NCBI GenBank assembly: GCA_963674625.2
Contig: CAXXXO010000003.1
Coordinates: 186,001-250,000, forward strand
Direction of reading: 5' to 3'
Source: JALHFZ01 sp963674625
GTDB taxonomy: Bacteria; Synergistota; Synergistia; Synergistales; Aminobacteriaceae
DNA: 64,000 nucleotides
The position numbers and the translations under genes are program-made. Shown one piece after another: positions 36,718 to 44,886 of the stretch. The notes below the pieces were generated by a model. It was not told the DNA's origin, ran no database searches, and worked only from the letters and a program-made list of their open reading frames with translations. Within the stretch, counting starts at the first letter, position 1. Each line of letters begins with the position of its first letter.

Positions 36718-37537
36718 TTTCCTGCCCCCTTACTCTCTCGATCAAGGAGAGGTACTGCGCAGTGAATTCCGGGACTTCCCTGTTCACGAATTCACCGGTC
36801 ACGATTTTCCCCGCCAGCTCTTCCGGAGACATCTCCCCGGCTTTGCTGAGAGGAACGGAGTTGTTCTTGAAATAGTTGATGTTGTCGATGGGAGTTCTCC
36901 GGTGGTTCTTTCTGCCGAAGGTCGTATGGCAGTGGGTCACGATCTCCACCACTGAAAATCCCTTATTCTGAATTCCCTTCATGATGAACTGCTCTGCCTG
37001 CTTCGGGTTCGCCACGGTGGAGCGGGCAACGTAGGAAGCTCCTGCTCCTTCGGCCAGCTTGCAGATGTCGAAGGGTGGATCGATGGCCCCGTAGGGGGTC
37101 GTGGTTGCTATGCTGCCCGCCGGGGTTGTCGGGGAGGCCTGGCCGCCGGTCATGCCGTAGATGTTGTTGTTCATGACTACTGCCGTAATGTCGATGTTCC
37201 TCCGGCATGCATGGATGAAATGGTTGCCGCCGATGGCTGTGCAGTCTCCGTCGCCCATAACGTCCACAACGGTGAGTTCAGGCTTGGCGAGCTTGATCCC
37301 CGTGGCGAAGGCGAGGGATCGTCCGTGGGTCGTGTGCACCGTGCAGGCGTCGATATATCCGACCATGCGGCTCGAGCAGCCGATGCCCGAGGCGATGACG
37401 GTCTGGCTTTTTTTCTTGTTCAGGGCAACAAGGGCCCGCAGCAGGGAGTGCATTATGATTCCATGGCCGCATCCCGGGCACCAGATGTGGGGAAAAAACC
37501 GGGTTCGGAGCCAGCTGAAAACTTCTTCACTCGGCAT
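36707..37537 (-). CDS. korB: 2-oxoacid:ferredoxin oxidoreductase, beta subunit (TPP-binding)
   Basis: A 276-residue thiamine-diphosphate-binding subunit. It shows WCPGCGHGIIMHSLL at the N-terminus, GIGCSSRMVGYI, and the TPP/Mg2+ motif MGDGDCTAIGGNHFIHA followed by NNNIYGMTGGQ. It decarboxylates a 2-oxoacid with CoA and passes electrons to ferredoxin. NIYGMTGGQ favours the 2-oxoglutarate (Kor) or 2-oxoisovalerate group over pyruvate enzymes; the symbol is a best guess. Confidence 0.85.
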   Translation of the reverse strand: MPSEEVFSWLRTRFFPHIWCPGCGHGIIMHSLLRALVALNKKKSQTVIASGIGCSSRMVGYIDACTVHTTHGRSLAFATGIKLAKPELTVVDVMGDGDCTAIGGNHFIHACRRNIDITAVVMNNNIYGMTGGQASPTTPAGSIATTTPYGAIDPPFDICKLAEGAGASYVARSTVANPKQAEQFIMKGIQNKGFSVVEIVTHCHTTFGRKNHRRTPIDNINYFKNNSVPLSKAGEMSPEELAGKIVTGEFVNREVPEFTAQYLSLIERVRGQENGR

Positions 37538-37539
37538 GA

Positions 37540-38673
37540 TCAGGCCACCTCCTCGATAATTTTGAGAATATCCTCGGGTTTGAACAATTCTCCGTTCACA
37601 AGGTTCATTGCCTCGATTTTAGCCTTTCCATGGACAGCCCGCTCCACCTCAAGCACCATTTGGCCGCAGTTCAGCTCGGGAACGATGATCGTCTTGACTT
37701 TCCGTGCCAGGCGCTCGATCTCCTTATCGGGGAAGGGCCACAGGGTGACGGGACGGAAGAACCCTGCCCGGATTCCCCGGCTGCGAGCTTCGTGGACGGC
37801 CCGGAGGCTTGAGCGGGCAACACTTCCGTAGGCAAGGACAAGAATCTCCGCATCCTCGGTGAAAACGGTTTCATACTCGACGATGTCGTCCCGGAAGCGG
37901 TCGATTTTTCTCATGAGGCGTTTCATTTTCTTCTCTATTTCCTGCGCATCATTTGTCGGGAACCCCCAGTCATTGTGGGTCAGTCCGGTGATGTGCCAGG
38001 TATACCCGTCGCCGAAGGAAGCCATGCAGGGAAGATCATCCTTCGGGTCAGGGCGGTAGGGAACGAATTTTTCGGGGATCTCCGTGGGTCTTTTCCGGGT
38101 CACGAGTTTCGAGGGATCCGTTTTTTTGATGATCACTTTCTCTCTCATGTGACCGATGATTTCGTCGCTCAGGATCAAAACGGGCTGACGGTAGCGCTCG
38201 GCGGCGTTGAAGGCTTTTATGGTCACTTCGTAGCATTCCTGAACGGAAGCAGGGGCGTAGCAGATGGTGCCATGGTCTCCGTGGGTGCCCCACCGGGCCT
38301 GCATCACGTCCTGCTGGGCCGCTTTCGTGGGCAGCCCCGTGGACGGGCCGCCCCGCATAACGTCAACAACGACAAGAGGGATCTCGGCCATGTAGGCGAA
38401 TCCCAGGTTTTCCTGCTTCAGGGAAAAACCTGGGCCCGAGGTGGCGGTCAGGGATTTCAGCCCCGCGATGGAACCCCCTATGGCTGCGGCTATTCCCCCG
38501 ATCTCGTCTTCCATCTGGATGAAGCGGCCGTTCAGCTTCGGAAGCTCTTCAGCCAGTATTTCCGCTATTTCAGAGGAGGGCGTAATTGGATAGCCTCCGA
38601 AAAACCGGCATTCCGCCGCCAAGGCACCCCAGGCGATCGCTTCGTTCCCCTGCCAGAAAGCGATTTCAGACAT
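37540..38673 (-). CDS. korA: 2-oxoacid:ferredoxin oxidoreductase, alpha subunit
   Basis: A 377-residue alpha subunit. WQGNEAIAWGALAAECRFFGGYPITPSSEIAE is the typical start, with TSGPGFSLKQENLGFA and a GTHGDHG segment. It overlaps the ferredoxin gene by 8 bases and leads into beta with a 2-base gap. Four-subunit 2-oxoglutarate enzymes supply succinyl-CoA or work reductively in anaerobes; a role in amino-acid fermentation would also fit (inference). Confidence 0.86.
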   Translation of the reverse strand: MSEIAFWQGNEAIAWGALAAECRFFGGYPITPSSEIAEILAEELPKLNGRFIQMEDEIGGIAAAIGGSIAGLKSLTATSGPGFSLKQENLGFAYMAEIPLVVVDVMRGGPSTGLPTKAAQQDVMQARWGTHGDHGTICYAPASVQECYEVTIKAFNAAERYRQPVLILSDEIIGHMREKVIIKKTDPSKLVTRKRPTEIPEKFVPYRPDPKDDLPCMASFGDGYTWHITGLTHNDWGFPTNDAQEIEKKMKRLMRKIDRFRDDIVEYETVFTEDAEILVLAYGSVARSSLRAVHEARSRGIRAGFFRPVTLWPFPDKEIERLARKVKTIIVPELNCGQMVLEVERAVHGKAKIEAMNLVNGELFKPEDILKIIEEVA

Positions 38674-38884
38674 CCTTTCCCTCCCCCTTCTCCTTTACGG
38701 TGATAGCCATATCAGGGCAGATATTTTCGCACTGCCTGCATCCTATACATTCGTCCGGTCGCGCCACGACGGACTTTCCCCGCACCTCGTCAAGTTCAAG
38801 AACCTTCTTGGGGCAAATATGGACGCATAAGGAGCATCCCTTGCACCATGAGTGGTTCACTTGAACATCGAACTTCTTGGCCAA
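38666..38884 (-). CDS. korD: 2-oxoacid:ferredoxin oxidoreductase, delta (ferredoxin) subunit
   Basis: A 72-residue ferredoxin with two 4Fe-4S motifs: CKGCSLCVHICPKKVL and CIGCRQCENICPDMAI. The TTG at 38884 is chosen because GGAGGTG lies just upstream; the frame continues to 38989 but that part has no ribosome-binding site and runs through the promoter. First gene of the operon. Confidence 0.9.
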   Translation of the reverse strand: MAKKFDVQVNHSWCKGCSLCVHICPKKVLELDEVRGKSVVARPDECIGCRQCENICPDMAITVKEKGEGKDV

Positions 38885-38950
38885 AAAAATCACCTCCAAT
38901 GAATTATGCCAATGACCGAGCTGGTACTGTGTGAAGAACTTATCGTATGT

Positions 38951-38979
38951 AGAATAGCTTTTTATAACAATACATTCAA
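38951..38979 (-). promoter_or_regulatory. Promoter of the 2-oxoacid oxidoreductase operon
   Basis: TTGAAT (38979-38974), 17-base spacer, TATTCT (38956-38951) on the minus strand, about 70 bases upstream of the ferredoxin start. Confidence 0.65.
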
Positions 38980-38989
38980 CTGCGATCAT

Positions 38990-39040
38990 ATATTTATCTT
39001 TCTTATCTTGAATCTTATCCGAGATAAAAAAGATAAATAT
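38990..39040. repeat. Long A+T-rich inverted repeat downstream of tsaB
   Basis: Arms 38990-39008 and 39022-39040 are 19 bases each with one mismatch, built from repeated (A/T)TATCT(T) units around a 13-base loop. It lies just after the tsaB stop codon and just upstream of the -35 element of the next operon. It may be a terminator lacking a clean T-run, or an operator. Confidence 0.6.
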
Positions 39041-39044
39041 TTAT

Positions 39045-39719
39045 TCACCCTATGTCGGGATTACGCAGATACCGTGCCTTCAGCTCTTTTGCAGAACACG
39101 CTTCCGCCCTTCTGTTCCATGCCAGCTCAACTGCCTCAATTCCCCGTGGAACTCCCCTGCGTAATCCGGCAGAAAGCCTATCGCGAAAAAGACCTTTCAT
39201 TTTTCCCGGCGTATCGGTGATCCATTGAATGGTATGAGAGGCATTCAGGGAGTCGAGCCTCCTGGAAATCTCCTCTGGAGAATAGACGCCTTCAGGAAAA
39301 GTCTCTTCGGGAACAATGCTCTTCCCCGAGATGCTGTAAAGAGCTGCATAGACTTTCCCGCCACCCGCCCAGAGAAGCGGAAGAACCATGCCTTCTTTAT
39401 CTGTCCCGTTCAGGGCCATTACCTCAAGGGAGGAAAGAGGCACCACCTTTTTTCCCTCGGCCCATGCAAGGAATTGTGTGAAGGCGATACCGACCTTGAT
39501 TCCGGTAAAGGAGCCCGGCCCCGCGGCGACGGCGAAGAGGGAGATCTCAGACACCTTCAGTGAAAAAGTTTCCAGAAAAAAAGAGACCAGAACCGGGAGC
39601 AGCTCCGATTGTCTCCTTCCGGTCCTGAGGTTCAGCTCTCCCGCTCCATCGCCGTTTTCAGCAAGACCGAGGCATGTCCATCCCGAGGAGCAGTCTATGG
39701 AGAGAAGAAACTCGCTCAT
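39045..39719 (-). CDS. tsaB: tRNA threonylcarbamoyladenosine biosynthesis protein TsaB
   Basis: A 224-residue ASKHA-fold protein. The N-terminus EFLLSIDCSSGWTCLGLAE and AVAAGPGSFTGIKVGIAFTQFLAWAEG are TsaB signatures. It partners with TsaD and TsaE to make t6A37 in ANN-reading tRNAs. It follows tsaE with a 4-base overlap, the usual arrangement. Confidence 0.92.
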   Translation of the reverse strand: MSEFLLSIDCSSGWTCLGLAENGDGAGELNLRTGRRQSELLPVLVSFFLETFSLKVSEISLFAVAAGPGSFTGIKVGIAFTQFLAWAEGKKVVPLSSLEVMALNGTDKEGMVLPLLWAGGGKVYAALYSISGKSIVPEETFPEGVYSPEEISRRLDSLNASHTIQWITDTPGKMKGLFRDRLSAGLRRGVPRGIEAVELAWNRRAEACSAKELKARYLRNPDIG

Positions 39720-40222
39720 TTCACTCCACCTTCCTCAATTGCATTGAATAATTTTTCAAGCATCCTCTCTCCCCTCTCCCCGCCCGCAGAAAATTCAACA
39801 ATTCTTGGAATGCAGCCGTCTTCTTGCTCCCCGTAGGAAAGACGTAGCGTCAGGGATGAAGAGGTTGCTTTAAATCCCCTGTCAGCCCATTCGACGAAAA
39901 GAACTGCCCCATCTTCCGCATATTCTTCGAGTTCCAGTTCGTCCACATCGCACCGGTCGAGGCGGTAAAGGTCCGAATGGATGATCTGCCGGGAATTCCT
40001 CCCGTTGTATATGTTCATAAGGGTAAAAGAGGGGCTTCTGACGTTTTTGCACCCCAGGGCAGCGCAATATCCCCTTACAAGGGTCGTCTTGCCCGCACCA
40101 AGTTCCCCTTCCAGGAGAACTGTCATTCCGGGGGAAAGAAATTCCGCGAGAAGAGCACCAAGCGCCAGAGTTTCATCTTCAGATTCAGTGAGAACGGTGC
40201 GGGAGGAAATTTTTTTCATCAT
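39716..40222 (-). CDS. tsaE: tRNA threonylcarbamoyladenosine biosynthesis ATPase TsaE
   Basis: A 168-residue P-loop ATPase. Walker A is LEGELGAGKTTLVRGY, followed by VRSPSFTLMNIY and IHSDLYRLDRCDVDELEL, and FVEWADRG near the C-terminus. It drives cycling of the TsaB-TsaD complex. Either of the first two methionines could be the start. It overlaps both neighbours by 4 bases. Confidence 0.94.
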   Translation of the reverse strand: MMKKISSRTVLTESEDETLALGALLAEFLSPGMTVLLEGELGAGKTTLVRGYCAALGCKNVRSPSFTLMNIYNGRNSRQIIHSDLYRLDRCDVDELELEEYAEDGAVLFVEWADRGFKATSSSLTLRLSYGEQEDGCIPRIVEFSAGGERGERMLEKLFNAIEEGGVK

Positions 40223-40458
40223 TCATCTTTCTTCTCTTTCCGCCGCCTCATGACCACGGTAAAGAAAAGGGTTCCGGCAGCCACGAAAAAAAGAAGGACG
40301 ACAAGGGGTCCGAAAGCATAATTTCGCTGCATCTGCCGTGCCCCGAGGATCCAGAAAAGGGCCAGGGCGAAGCCGCCGAGGGAATAAAAAAAACCCCGTC
40401 TCCTGATTGTTTCAGACTTTTTCAGTTCTTCGTCCCAGTCGACTCTTTTTCGTCTCAT
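40219..40458 (-). CDS. Small membrane protein of unknown function
   Basis: A 79-residue protein with a charged N-terminus (MRRKRVDWDEELKKSETIRRR), two transmembrane helices (GFFYSLGGFALALFWILGA and FGPLVVLLFFVAAGTLFFTVV) and a basic tail. No family was recognised. It overlaps nnrD and tsaE by 4 bases each, so it is a real operon member. The ATG at 40458 is used; the longer frame runs inside nnrD. Confidence 0.75.
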   Translation of the reverse strand: MRRKRVDWDEELKKSETIRRRGFFYSLGGFALALFWILGARQMQRNYAFGPLVVLLFFVAAGTLFFTVVMRRRKEKKDE

Positions 40459-41363
40459 CGGCCTGACCTCAAATTTTCCAGCACCCCGGGAAGAGCGTCG
40501 GCGATCTCCCGGGCAAGAGTTCCGTCGAGGCCGAAACGGGCTGTGAGGTTCTTTCCCGCAGATGCGTGAATCCACCCTCCCAGGCAGGCGCTTTCGAAGA
40601 GGGGCATTCCCCGCGCAGCGAAGGCTCCTATGGCCCCCGCAAGGACATCCCCCGATCCGGGAACGGCGAGGAGAGGTGTCCCCTCCGATATGACGGCAGA
40701 ACGGCCGCCGTCGTCCACGAGAGTTTCTGCCCCTTTCAGAAGGACTACGCCCCATTGTTCGGCGAGAGACCGTGCCGCCTTCTCTCTGTCCAAAGCGATT
40801 TCACCGGACCCTTCATCGAGAAGAAATGCGGCTTCCCCCTCGTGAGGGGTGAGAAGAACCCCTTCCCTGCGCGGAAGGAAAGGGCTGTTTTTTTTCAGCC
40901 AGTAGAGCCCGTCGCCGTCCACGATCAGGCTTTTTTTCCACAGACCCCAGAGAAGGGAGAATACTTCTCCGGCCCGTTCGGACCGGCCGATTCCCGGCCC
41001 CGCAATGAGGCATCCGATTCTCGGCTCCCATTCGAAGATCTGCCTTTCAATGGCGCTGTCAGTCGCCTCGAGCAGGCCGGAAAGGAAAACGGCCTCGGGA
41101 AGAAATGAAGCGGCTGCGGCACAGACCGCCTCGTCGGCCAGAAGAACGGCAATTCCTCCTCCGGCACGGAGAAATCCCCGCAGCGAAAGAACCGGGGCCC
41201 CCCGGTAGCGGTCACACCCTCCGGCAGCGAGGCACCCTCCCCTGTCCCCCTTGTGGATATTCCGGACAAGGGGCGTAAGAAGAGATGCGCAAAATTCTCC
41301 GGTAATTTTTGCCCTCCGGCTGCCTGGAAGAGAAGGCTCTCTTCCAAAGTCGAAACTCTTCAT
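40455..41363 (-). CDS. nnrD: ADP-dependent NAD(P)H-hydrate dehydratase (NnrD-type)
   Basis: A 302-residue ribokinase-like repair enzyme that dehydrates damaged NAD(P)H hydrate. It has the KGDRGGCLAAGG start region, IAGPGIG, DGDGLYWL, LLTPHEGEAAFL and VPGSGDVLAGAIGAFA, in family order. The N-terminal NnrE epimerase domain often fused to it is absent, so an epimerase would have to be encoded elsewhere. Overlaps acpS by 4 bases. Confidence 0.88.
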   Translation of the reverse strand: MKSFDFGREPSLPGSRRAKITGEFCASLLTPLVRNIHKGDRGGCLAAGGCDRYRGAPVLSLRGFLRAGGGIAVLLADEAVCAAAASFLPEAVFLSGLLEATDSAIERQIFEWEPRIGCLIAGPGIGRSERAGEVFSLLWGLWKKSLIVDGDGLYWLKKNSPFLPRREGVLLTPHEGEAAFLLDEGSGEIALDREKAARSLAEQWGVVLLKGAETLVDDGGRSAVISEGTPLLAVPGSGDVLAGAIGAFAARGMPLFESACLGGWIHASAGKNLTARFGLDGTLAREIADALPGVLENLRSGR

Positions 41364-41725
41364 GGGAGAACCTCCAGAACGACCACAGCGACAGCAGTGC
41401 CGCCGTCATGGGATATAGAGAGATGGATTTTCCACCCCCGGGGAAGCAGAGGGACAAGACACGGGCTTACTCTCAGGAGCGGTCCCGTATCCGACCTCTC
41501 GACCCAGGCACCTTGAAAAGCGACAGTATACATTGAAATTGAAGCCGCCTTCGAGAAAGCCTCTCGGGCTGCAAAGCTCCCGGCAAAATGCCGGGCGGGG
41601 CTTGCTTTTGAAAAGGCATAGTCTCTTTCGCAGGGATGAAAGACCCTCTCCGTAAAGTGCTCTGACTCTATGGCCCGCTCCATGCGGGAGATGCTGCAGA
41701 TATCCACCCCGATTCCGGCAATCAC
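41360..41725 (-). CDS. acpS: Holo-[acyl-carrier-protein] synthase
   Basis: A 121-residue phosphopantetheinyl transferase that activates ACP. The N-terminal IAGIGVDICSISRME carries the Mg2+-binding aspartate and FAAREAFSKA the second acidic motif; SISHDGG near the C-terminus is also typical. The GTG at 41725 follows GGGAGG. The open frame extends upstream through the tRNA gene, which cannot be coding. Confidence 0.92.
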   Translation of the reverse strand: MIAGIGVDICSISRMERAIESEHFTERVFHPCERDYAFSKASPARHFAGSFAAREAFSKAASISMYTVAFQGAWVERSDTGPLLRVSPCLVPLLPRGWKIHLSISHDGGTAVAVVVLEVLP

Positions 41726-41906
41726 GCAGATTCCTCCCGCGCAAAATTTTTGAGCTTCTTTCAACAATATACCACGAAAGAAGCATGCCAGCTGAAGGCG
41801 GGCGTCAGGAAAAAAAGTTTGGAAATCCTCTGCTTTCCATATTTTCGGCTGTCGTATTTGCCATGTCCAGTGAGGAAGGTTCAGGGAAAGAGAAGGACCG
41901 CTGCAC

Positions 41907-41948
41907 AAAAAAAGACCTCTTGCCGCCGAAGAAGGGCAGACAAGAGGT
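41907..41948 (-). terminator. Terminator after tRNA-Val
   Basis: ACCTCTTG / CAAGAGGT stem around an 18-base loop, followed on the minus strand by a C and a T7 run. It separates the tRNA from acpS. Confidence 0.75.
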
Positions 41949-41964
41949 TTGCTGATATTCATAA

Positions 41965-42039
41965 TGGTGGGTGGTACAGGGTTCGAACCTGTGACCTCTT
42001 CCGCGTCAGGGAAGCGTTCTTCCACTGAACTAACCACCC
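41965..42039 (-). tRNA. tRNA-Val(GAC)
   Basis: A 75-base cloverleaf with encoded CCA. Acceptor GGGTGGT pairs with ACCACCC; anticodon arm CTTCC-CTGACGC-GGAAG gives anticodon GAC; T arm is CAGGTTCGAACCCTG. It marks the left edge of the accessory island. Confidence 0.95.
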
Positions 42040-42050
42040 AACGATAAAGA

Positions 42051-42079
42051 ATTCTACAGACCTCAGCCGCTTTTGTCAA
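42051..42079 (-). promoter_or_regulatory. tRNA-Val promoter
   Basis: TTGACA (42079-42074), 17-base spacer, TAGAAT (42056-42051) on the minus strand, ending 11 bases before the tRNA. Confidence 0.8.
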
Positions 42080-42179
42080 GGCGAGTTTTGCCGTAGGGAA
42101 GGGTTCATGAAGACGCTTTTTCACCCCTTATTTTCCGAACAATAGCGGTACTCTCCCCCGATAAAAGGAGGGAATGTAA

Positions 42180-43103
42180 ATGTCTGCCGTTATTGCCACA
42201 CTGAACACCCCGTACCGTGACGCCCATGCCGCCCTTGATGCTCTCTGCTCCATCAGGAAGGCTGAAGGATTAGCCCCAAGCACCATAAGCCTTTACAGAA
42301 ACATCCTTCAGCCCTTCCTTCGGCAATATCCCGATTTCCTCAAGAATCCGAGAGCGGCAATATTGCCGTTCATATCAGAGCCGGAAAAAGCCTGGTCCCG
42401 GTTCACAAGGATAAAGACACTCAAGGTGTTCTGCAATTTCCTTGTAGAAGAGGGAGTTTTAGATGATACACCCATGAAGAACATCAAATGCTCCATGCCG
42501 GGGAAGCGCGTTGACATCCCCACCCTTGAGGACGTGAAAGCCTTTCTCGATGCTCTGGACCGCTCGAAGTATGCGGAGCGACGCTTGTACGTCATGTTCC
42601 TTTTGGCACTCGATACAGGTCTTCGGCGCGGAGAATTATGCGGTCTGAAGGTGGATGATTTCGATGATCATGGTCTCCTTGTTACCGTCAGCCCGGAGAC
42701 AAGCAAGACCCGCACAGGAAGGACCGTTCCTGTATCGACACAGGTGGGAAGGGAGGTCAAGCGGTTTCTATCTCACAGACTCCCGGAATGGCGCTCGCCG
42801 TGGATCTTCCCCACAGAGAATGGAGGGAAACTGACCCCTTCCAACTTCGGCTTGCAGATCCGCCGCGTCTCTGACCGCATAGGCGAGAGGATGAAGATTC
42901 ATGGTCTCCGCCATCTATGCGCAACAGAATTCCTGAGAAGTACAGGAAATATCGCCCTGACCGCTGCTCTGCTTGGTCATGCCTCGATCTCCACAACGGC
43001 GAGGTTTTATGAACACCTGGACGTTCACGATCTTCAAGTAGCCCATGGAAAAGCTTCTGTCGTTTCAAGTGTTCTGGAAAACCGGAGACTGCGGAATTTA
43101 TGA
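42180..43103 (+). CDS. Tyrosine recombinase / integrase
   Basis: A 307-residue XerC/D-like recombinase with an N-terminal SAM-like core-binding domain (about residues 10-100) and a complete catalytic domain. Catalytic residues are visible: Arg in DTGLRRGEL, His-x-x-Arg in HGLRHLCATE, the LLGHASIST histidine, and the nucleophile in ARFYEH. AGGAGGGA lies upstream of the ATG. It starts about 100 bases beyond the tRNA-Val promoter and is the first island gene, so it may have inserted the element. It could instead be a stand-alone Xer-type mobile gene. Confidence 0.9.
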   Translation: MSAVIATLNTPYRDAHAALDALCSIRKAEGLAPSTISLYRNILQPFLRQYPDFLKNPRAAILPFISEPEKAWSRFTRIKTLKVFCNFLVEEGVLDDTPMKNIKCSMPGKRVDIPTLEDVKAFLDALDRSKYAERRLYVMFLLALDTGLRRGELCGLKVDDFDDHGLLVTVSPETSKTRTGRTVPVSTQVGREVKRFLSHRLPEWRSPWIFPTENGGKLTPSNFGLQIRRVSDRIGERMKIHGLRHLCATEFLRSTGNIALTAALLGHASISTTARFYEHLDVHDLQVAHGKASVVSSVLENRRLRNL

Positions 43104-43227
43104 GACTGAAAGAGGGCGCAGGAGCGTTTTTTTCAAGCCGAGAGGTACTTTGATACCTCCGAAAAGGAAGCGTTCAACTGGACGCGCCCTGAGAGCATGG
43201 GGAAGGCACAGGGAGGGAGAGGTCAAC

Positions 43228-43458
43228 ATGATAGCAACATCATTTCCAGTAATCGAGCATGAGCCGAGAGCTACTTTTCTGAAGTTCGCCGATCATTCAC
43301 TTATTGTTCTGAGGGAGGACGGAAAGTGTTATCCATCCCTTCCATACCCGCCGTCACGCGCCTGGTTCCCGGGAGTAAAGGAGGAAGATCTTCAATCGTT
43401 TCACTTCTTCTGGGAGGAAGGGGAAGGACGCGTTCGGGAAATCATGGAAGGAAAATAA
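43228..43458 (+). CDS. Small hypothetical protein, 76 residues
   Basis: ATG at 43228 follows GGGAGGGAGAGG. The peptide (MIATSFPVIEHEPRATFLKF...) is Pro/Trp/Phe-rich in the middle and acidic near the end, with no transmembrane helix or known domain recognised. It lies between two recombinase genes, so it may be a phage accessory gene. Confidence 0.5.
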   Translation: MIATSFPVIEHEPRATFLKFADHSLIVLREDGKCYPSLPYPPSRAWFPGVKEEDLQSFHFFWEEGEGRVREIMEGK

Positions 43459-43769
43459 ATTCCTCACCCCTTGCGGGAGCTCCCCTTCAAAAAGCCTCCT
43501 GGTCCCGAAGAGTCAAGGCATACGGGAAGAAGTGTAGATTGACCATAACGGCATATCACCTGAGACACGCTGCCGCCCTACTCCTTCTCCGCAGGGGAAC
43601 GGATGCCTTCACGGTACAGAATATCCTCGGCCATTCCACCATGCAGATGACCAGGCACTATATAAACTTGACCACAGAGGACACAAAGAAAGGACATGGC
43701 AAAGCGGGAGTGATTCTATCTATCCTTGAGGATGAATCATCGAAGAATAAGAAACGGCGGAAGCTTTAA
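43455..43769 (+). pseudogene. C-terminal fragment of a second tyrosine recombinase
   Basis: About 104 codons of a phage-type integrase catalytic domain: ASWSRRVKAYGKKC, then YHLRHAAALLLL (HxLRH box), TVQNILGHSTMQMT and RHYINLTTED with the tyrosine. The N-terminal half, including the first catalytic arginine, is missing, so it cannot be active alone. It differs clearly from the intact recombinase at 42180, so it comes from another element. Its end overlaps the phage-like remnant on the other strand. Confidence 0.8.
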
Positions 43770-44643
43770 CTGCCCCATCATCCTTGATGGCGAAACCGTT
43801 CTTCCCGTCCTCAGTCAGGAAGAGCCTCATACCTTCATATTCAGACTGCTCATAAACGTAAACAGCGGCCCCAAACTTGAGGTCTCTGTTTTTCGCTTCT
43901 ATTATAGATTCCCTGAATTTTTTTGCGTTTTCCAGAGTCTTGGTGAGTTCGTTTACTGGTGGCGAAGATATCTCGGATTTGTCGAGGATTCCCTGAAGTG
44001 TCTTCGTCGGAGTATATGTTGCCTCTATCCCCCGAAGGCTTCGATCTGCTCCATCGCTTTTTCCCTTGTGAATCCATGGCGAGCCATCACGAGTTCCACC
44101 AGATCCCTTGGATTCTTGAGATCGAAAGAGTCCGAGTCTTTCCTTGAGGAAGATGTTCTTCCTGAGGAATTTTCCTCGTTCTCCTTTAGAAAACCCTTCA
44201 ACATCTGTAGTTTTTGTTCCCTTTCCTCTTCCGTCATCTTTTCCATCCTTGCCACTATCTTCACGATTTCCCTGTCCTGCATCTCCTGTGCTGTCAGCAT
44301 TCCACGAATCGTCCTTTGCTTTTTGGATATCCTCTTCCTTTACCCCAAGACTCCTTGCCACTTTTTCTGCCGCATTGGCGTAATCGGGAGCCTCACTATC
44401 CTCGTACCCTTCGATCTTCTCTGTTTTCTTGGACTTCGCACTATCATACAGCCTCTTCTCGGCGTACCACAGGACTGCCTGAAGGTCCGCCATTGTGAGA
44501 TTATTATACCCCTTGGACCTGAGTTGTTCCAAAACTTTGGAGAATGCCTCACGTATAAATTCCCTACGCTGGATTTTTAAGACGCACTGCCTCCGGTTTG
44601 ATGGACCGAGATATCTCCGTTCATAAGTAATTGGACAAAGGGG
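43720..44643 (-). pseudogene. Remnant of a phage-like protein
   Basis: An open frame of about 308 codons with no good start. It begins right after a stop with PLCPITYERRYLG, then NLTMADLQAVLWYAEKRLY, a long acidic/basic low-complexity centre, and a C-terminal FGAAVYVYEQSEYEGMRLFL segment. It resembles pieces of large phage structural or polyvalent proteins, but no family is assigned. A TTG at 44532 could start a 270-residue product. It is probably truncated at both ends. Confidence 0.5.
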
Positions 44644-44886
44644 TTATCCAGAGTTATCTTTACTTCAGCCATCGATGTTTCACTTTTTCGGTTTGGTTTA
44701 GTTTGGTTGGGGACTTAACTTTAACCGAAAATTGATGGTTTTTTCATGCCATCCGATTTTAATTAAGTAAAATTTACAGTATTATAGAGACACTATCAAA
44801 TCCATATCTTATGCGGATCAATCTAATTATTCTTGTGCAGTAAAAATAAACAAAGCGATATTTTGAACAGAAGGTAGGGGGATCTC

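Noticed and set aside
41965..42039. tRNA-Val as the integration site of the island
   Set aside because: The island lies on the 5' side of the tRNA, whereas integrases usually use the 3' end, and no repeat of the tRNA 3' sequence was found near 63-64 kb.
44578..44673. 31-codon minus-strand frame beginning MAEVKITLDN
   Set aside because: It overlaps the phage-like remnant in another frame, is very short and has no clear ribosome-binding site; it probably reflects the deletion junction.
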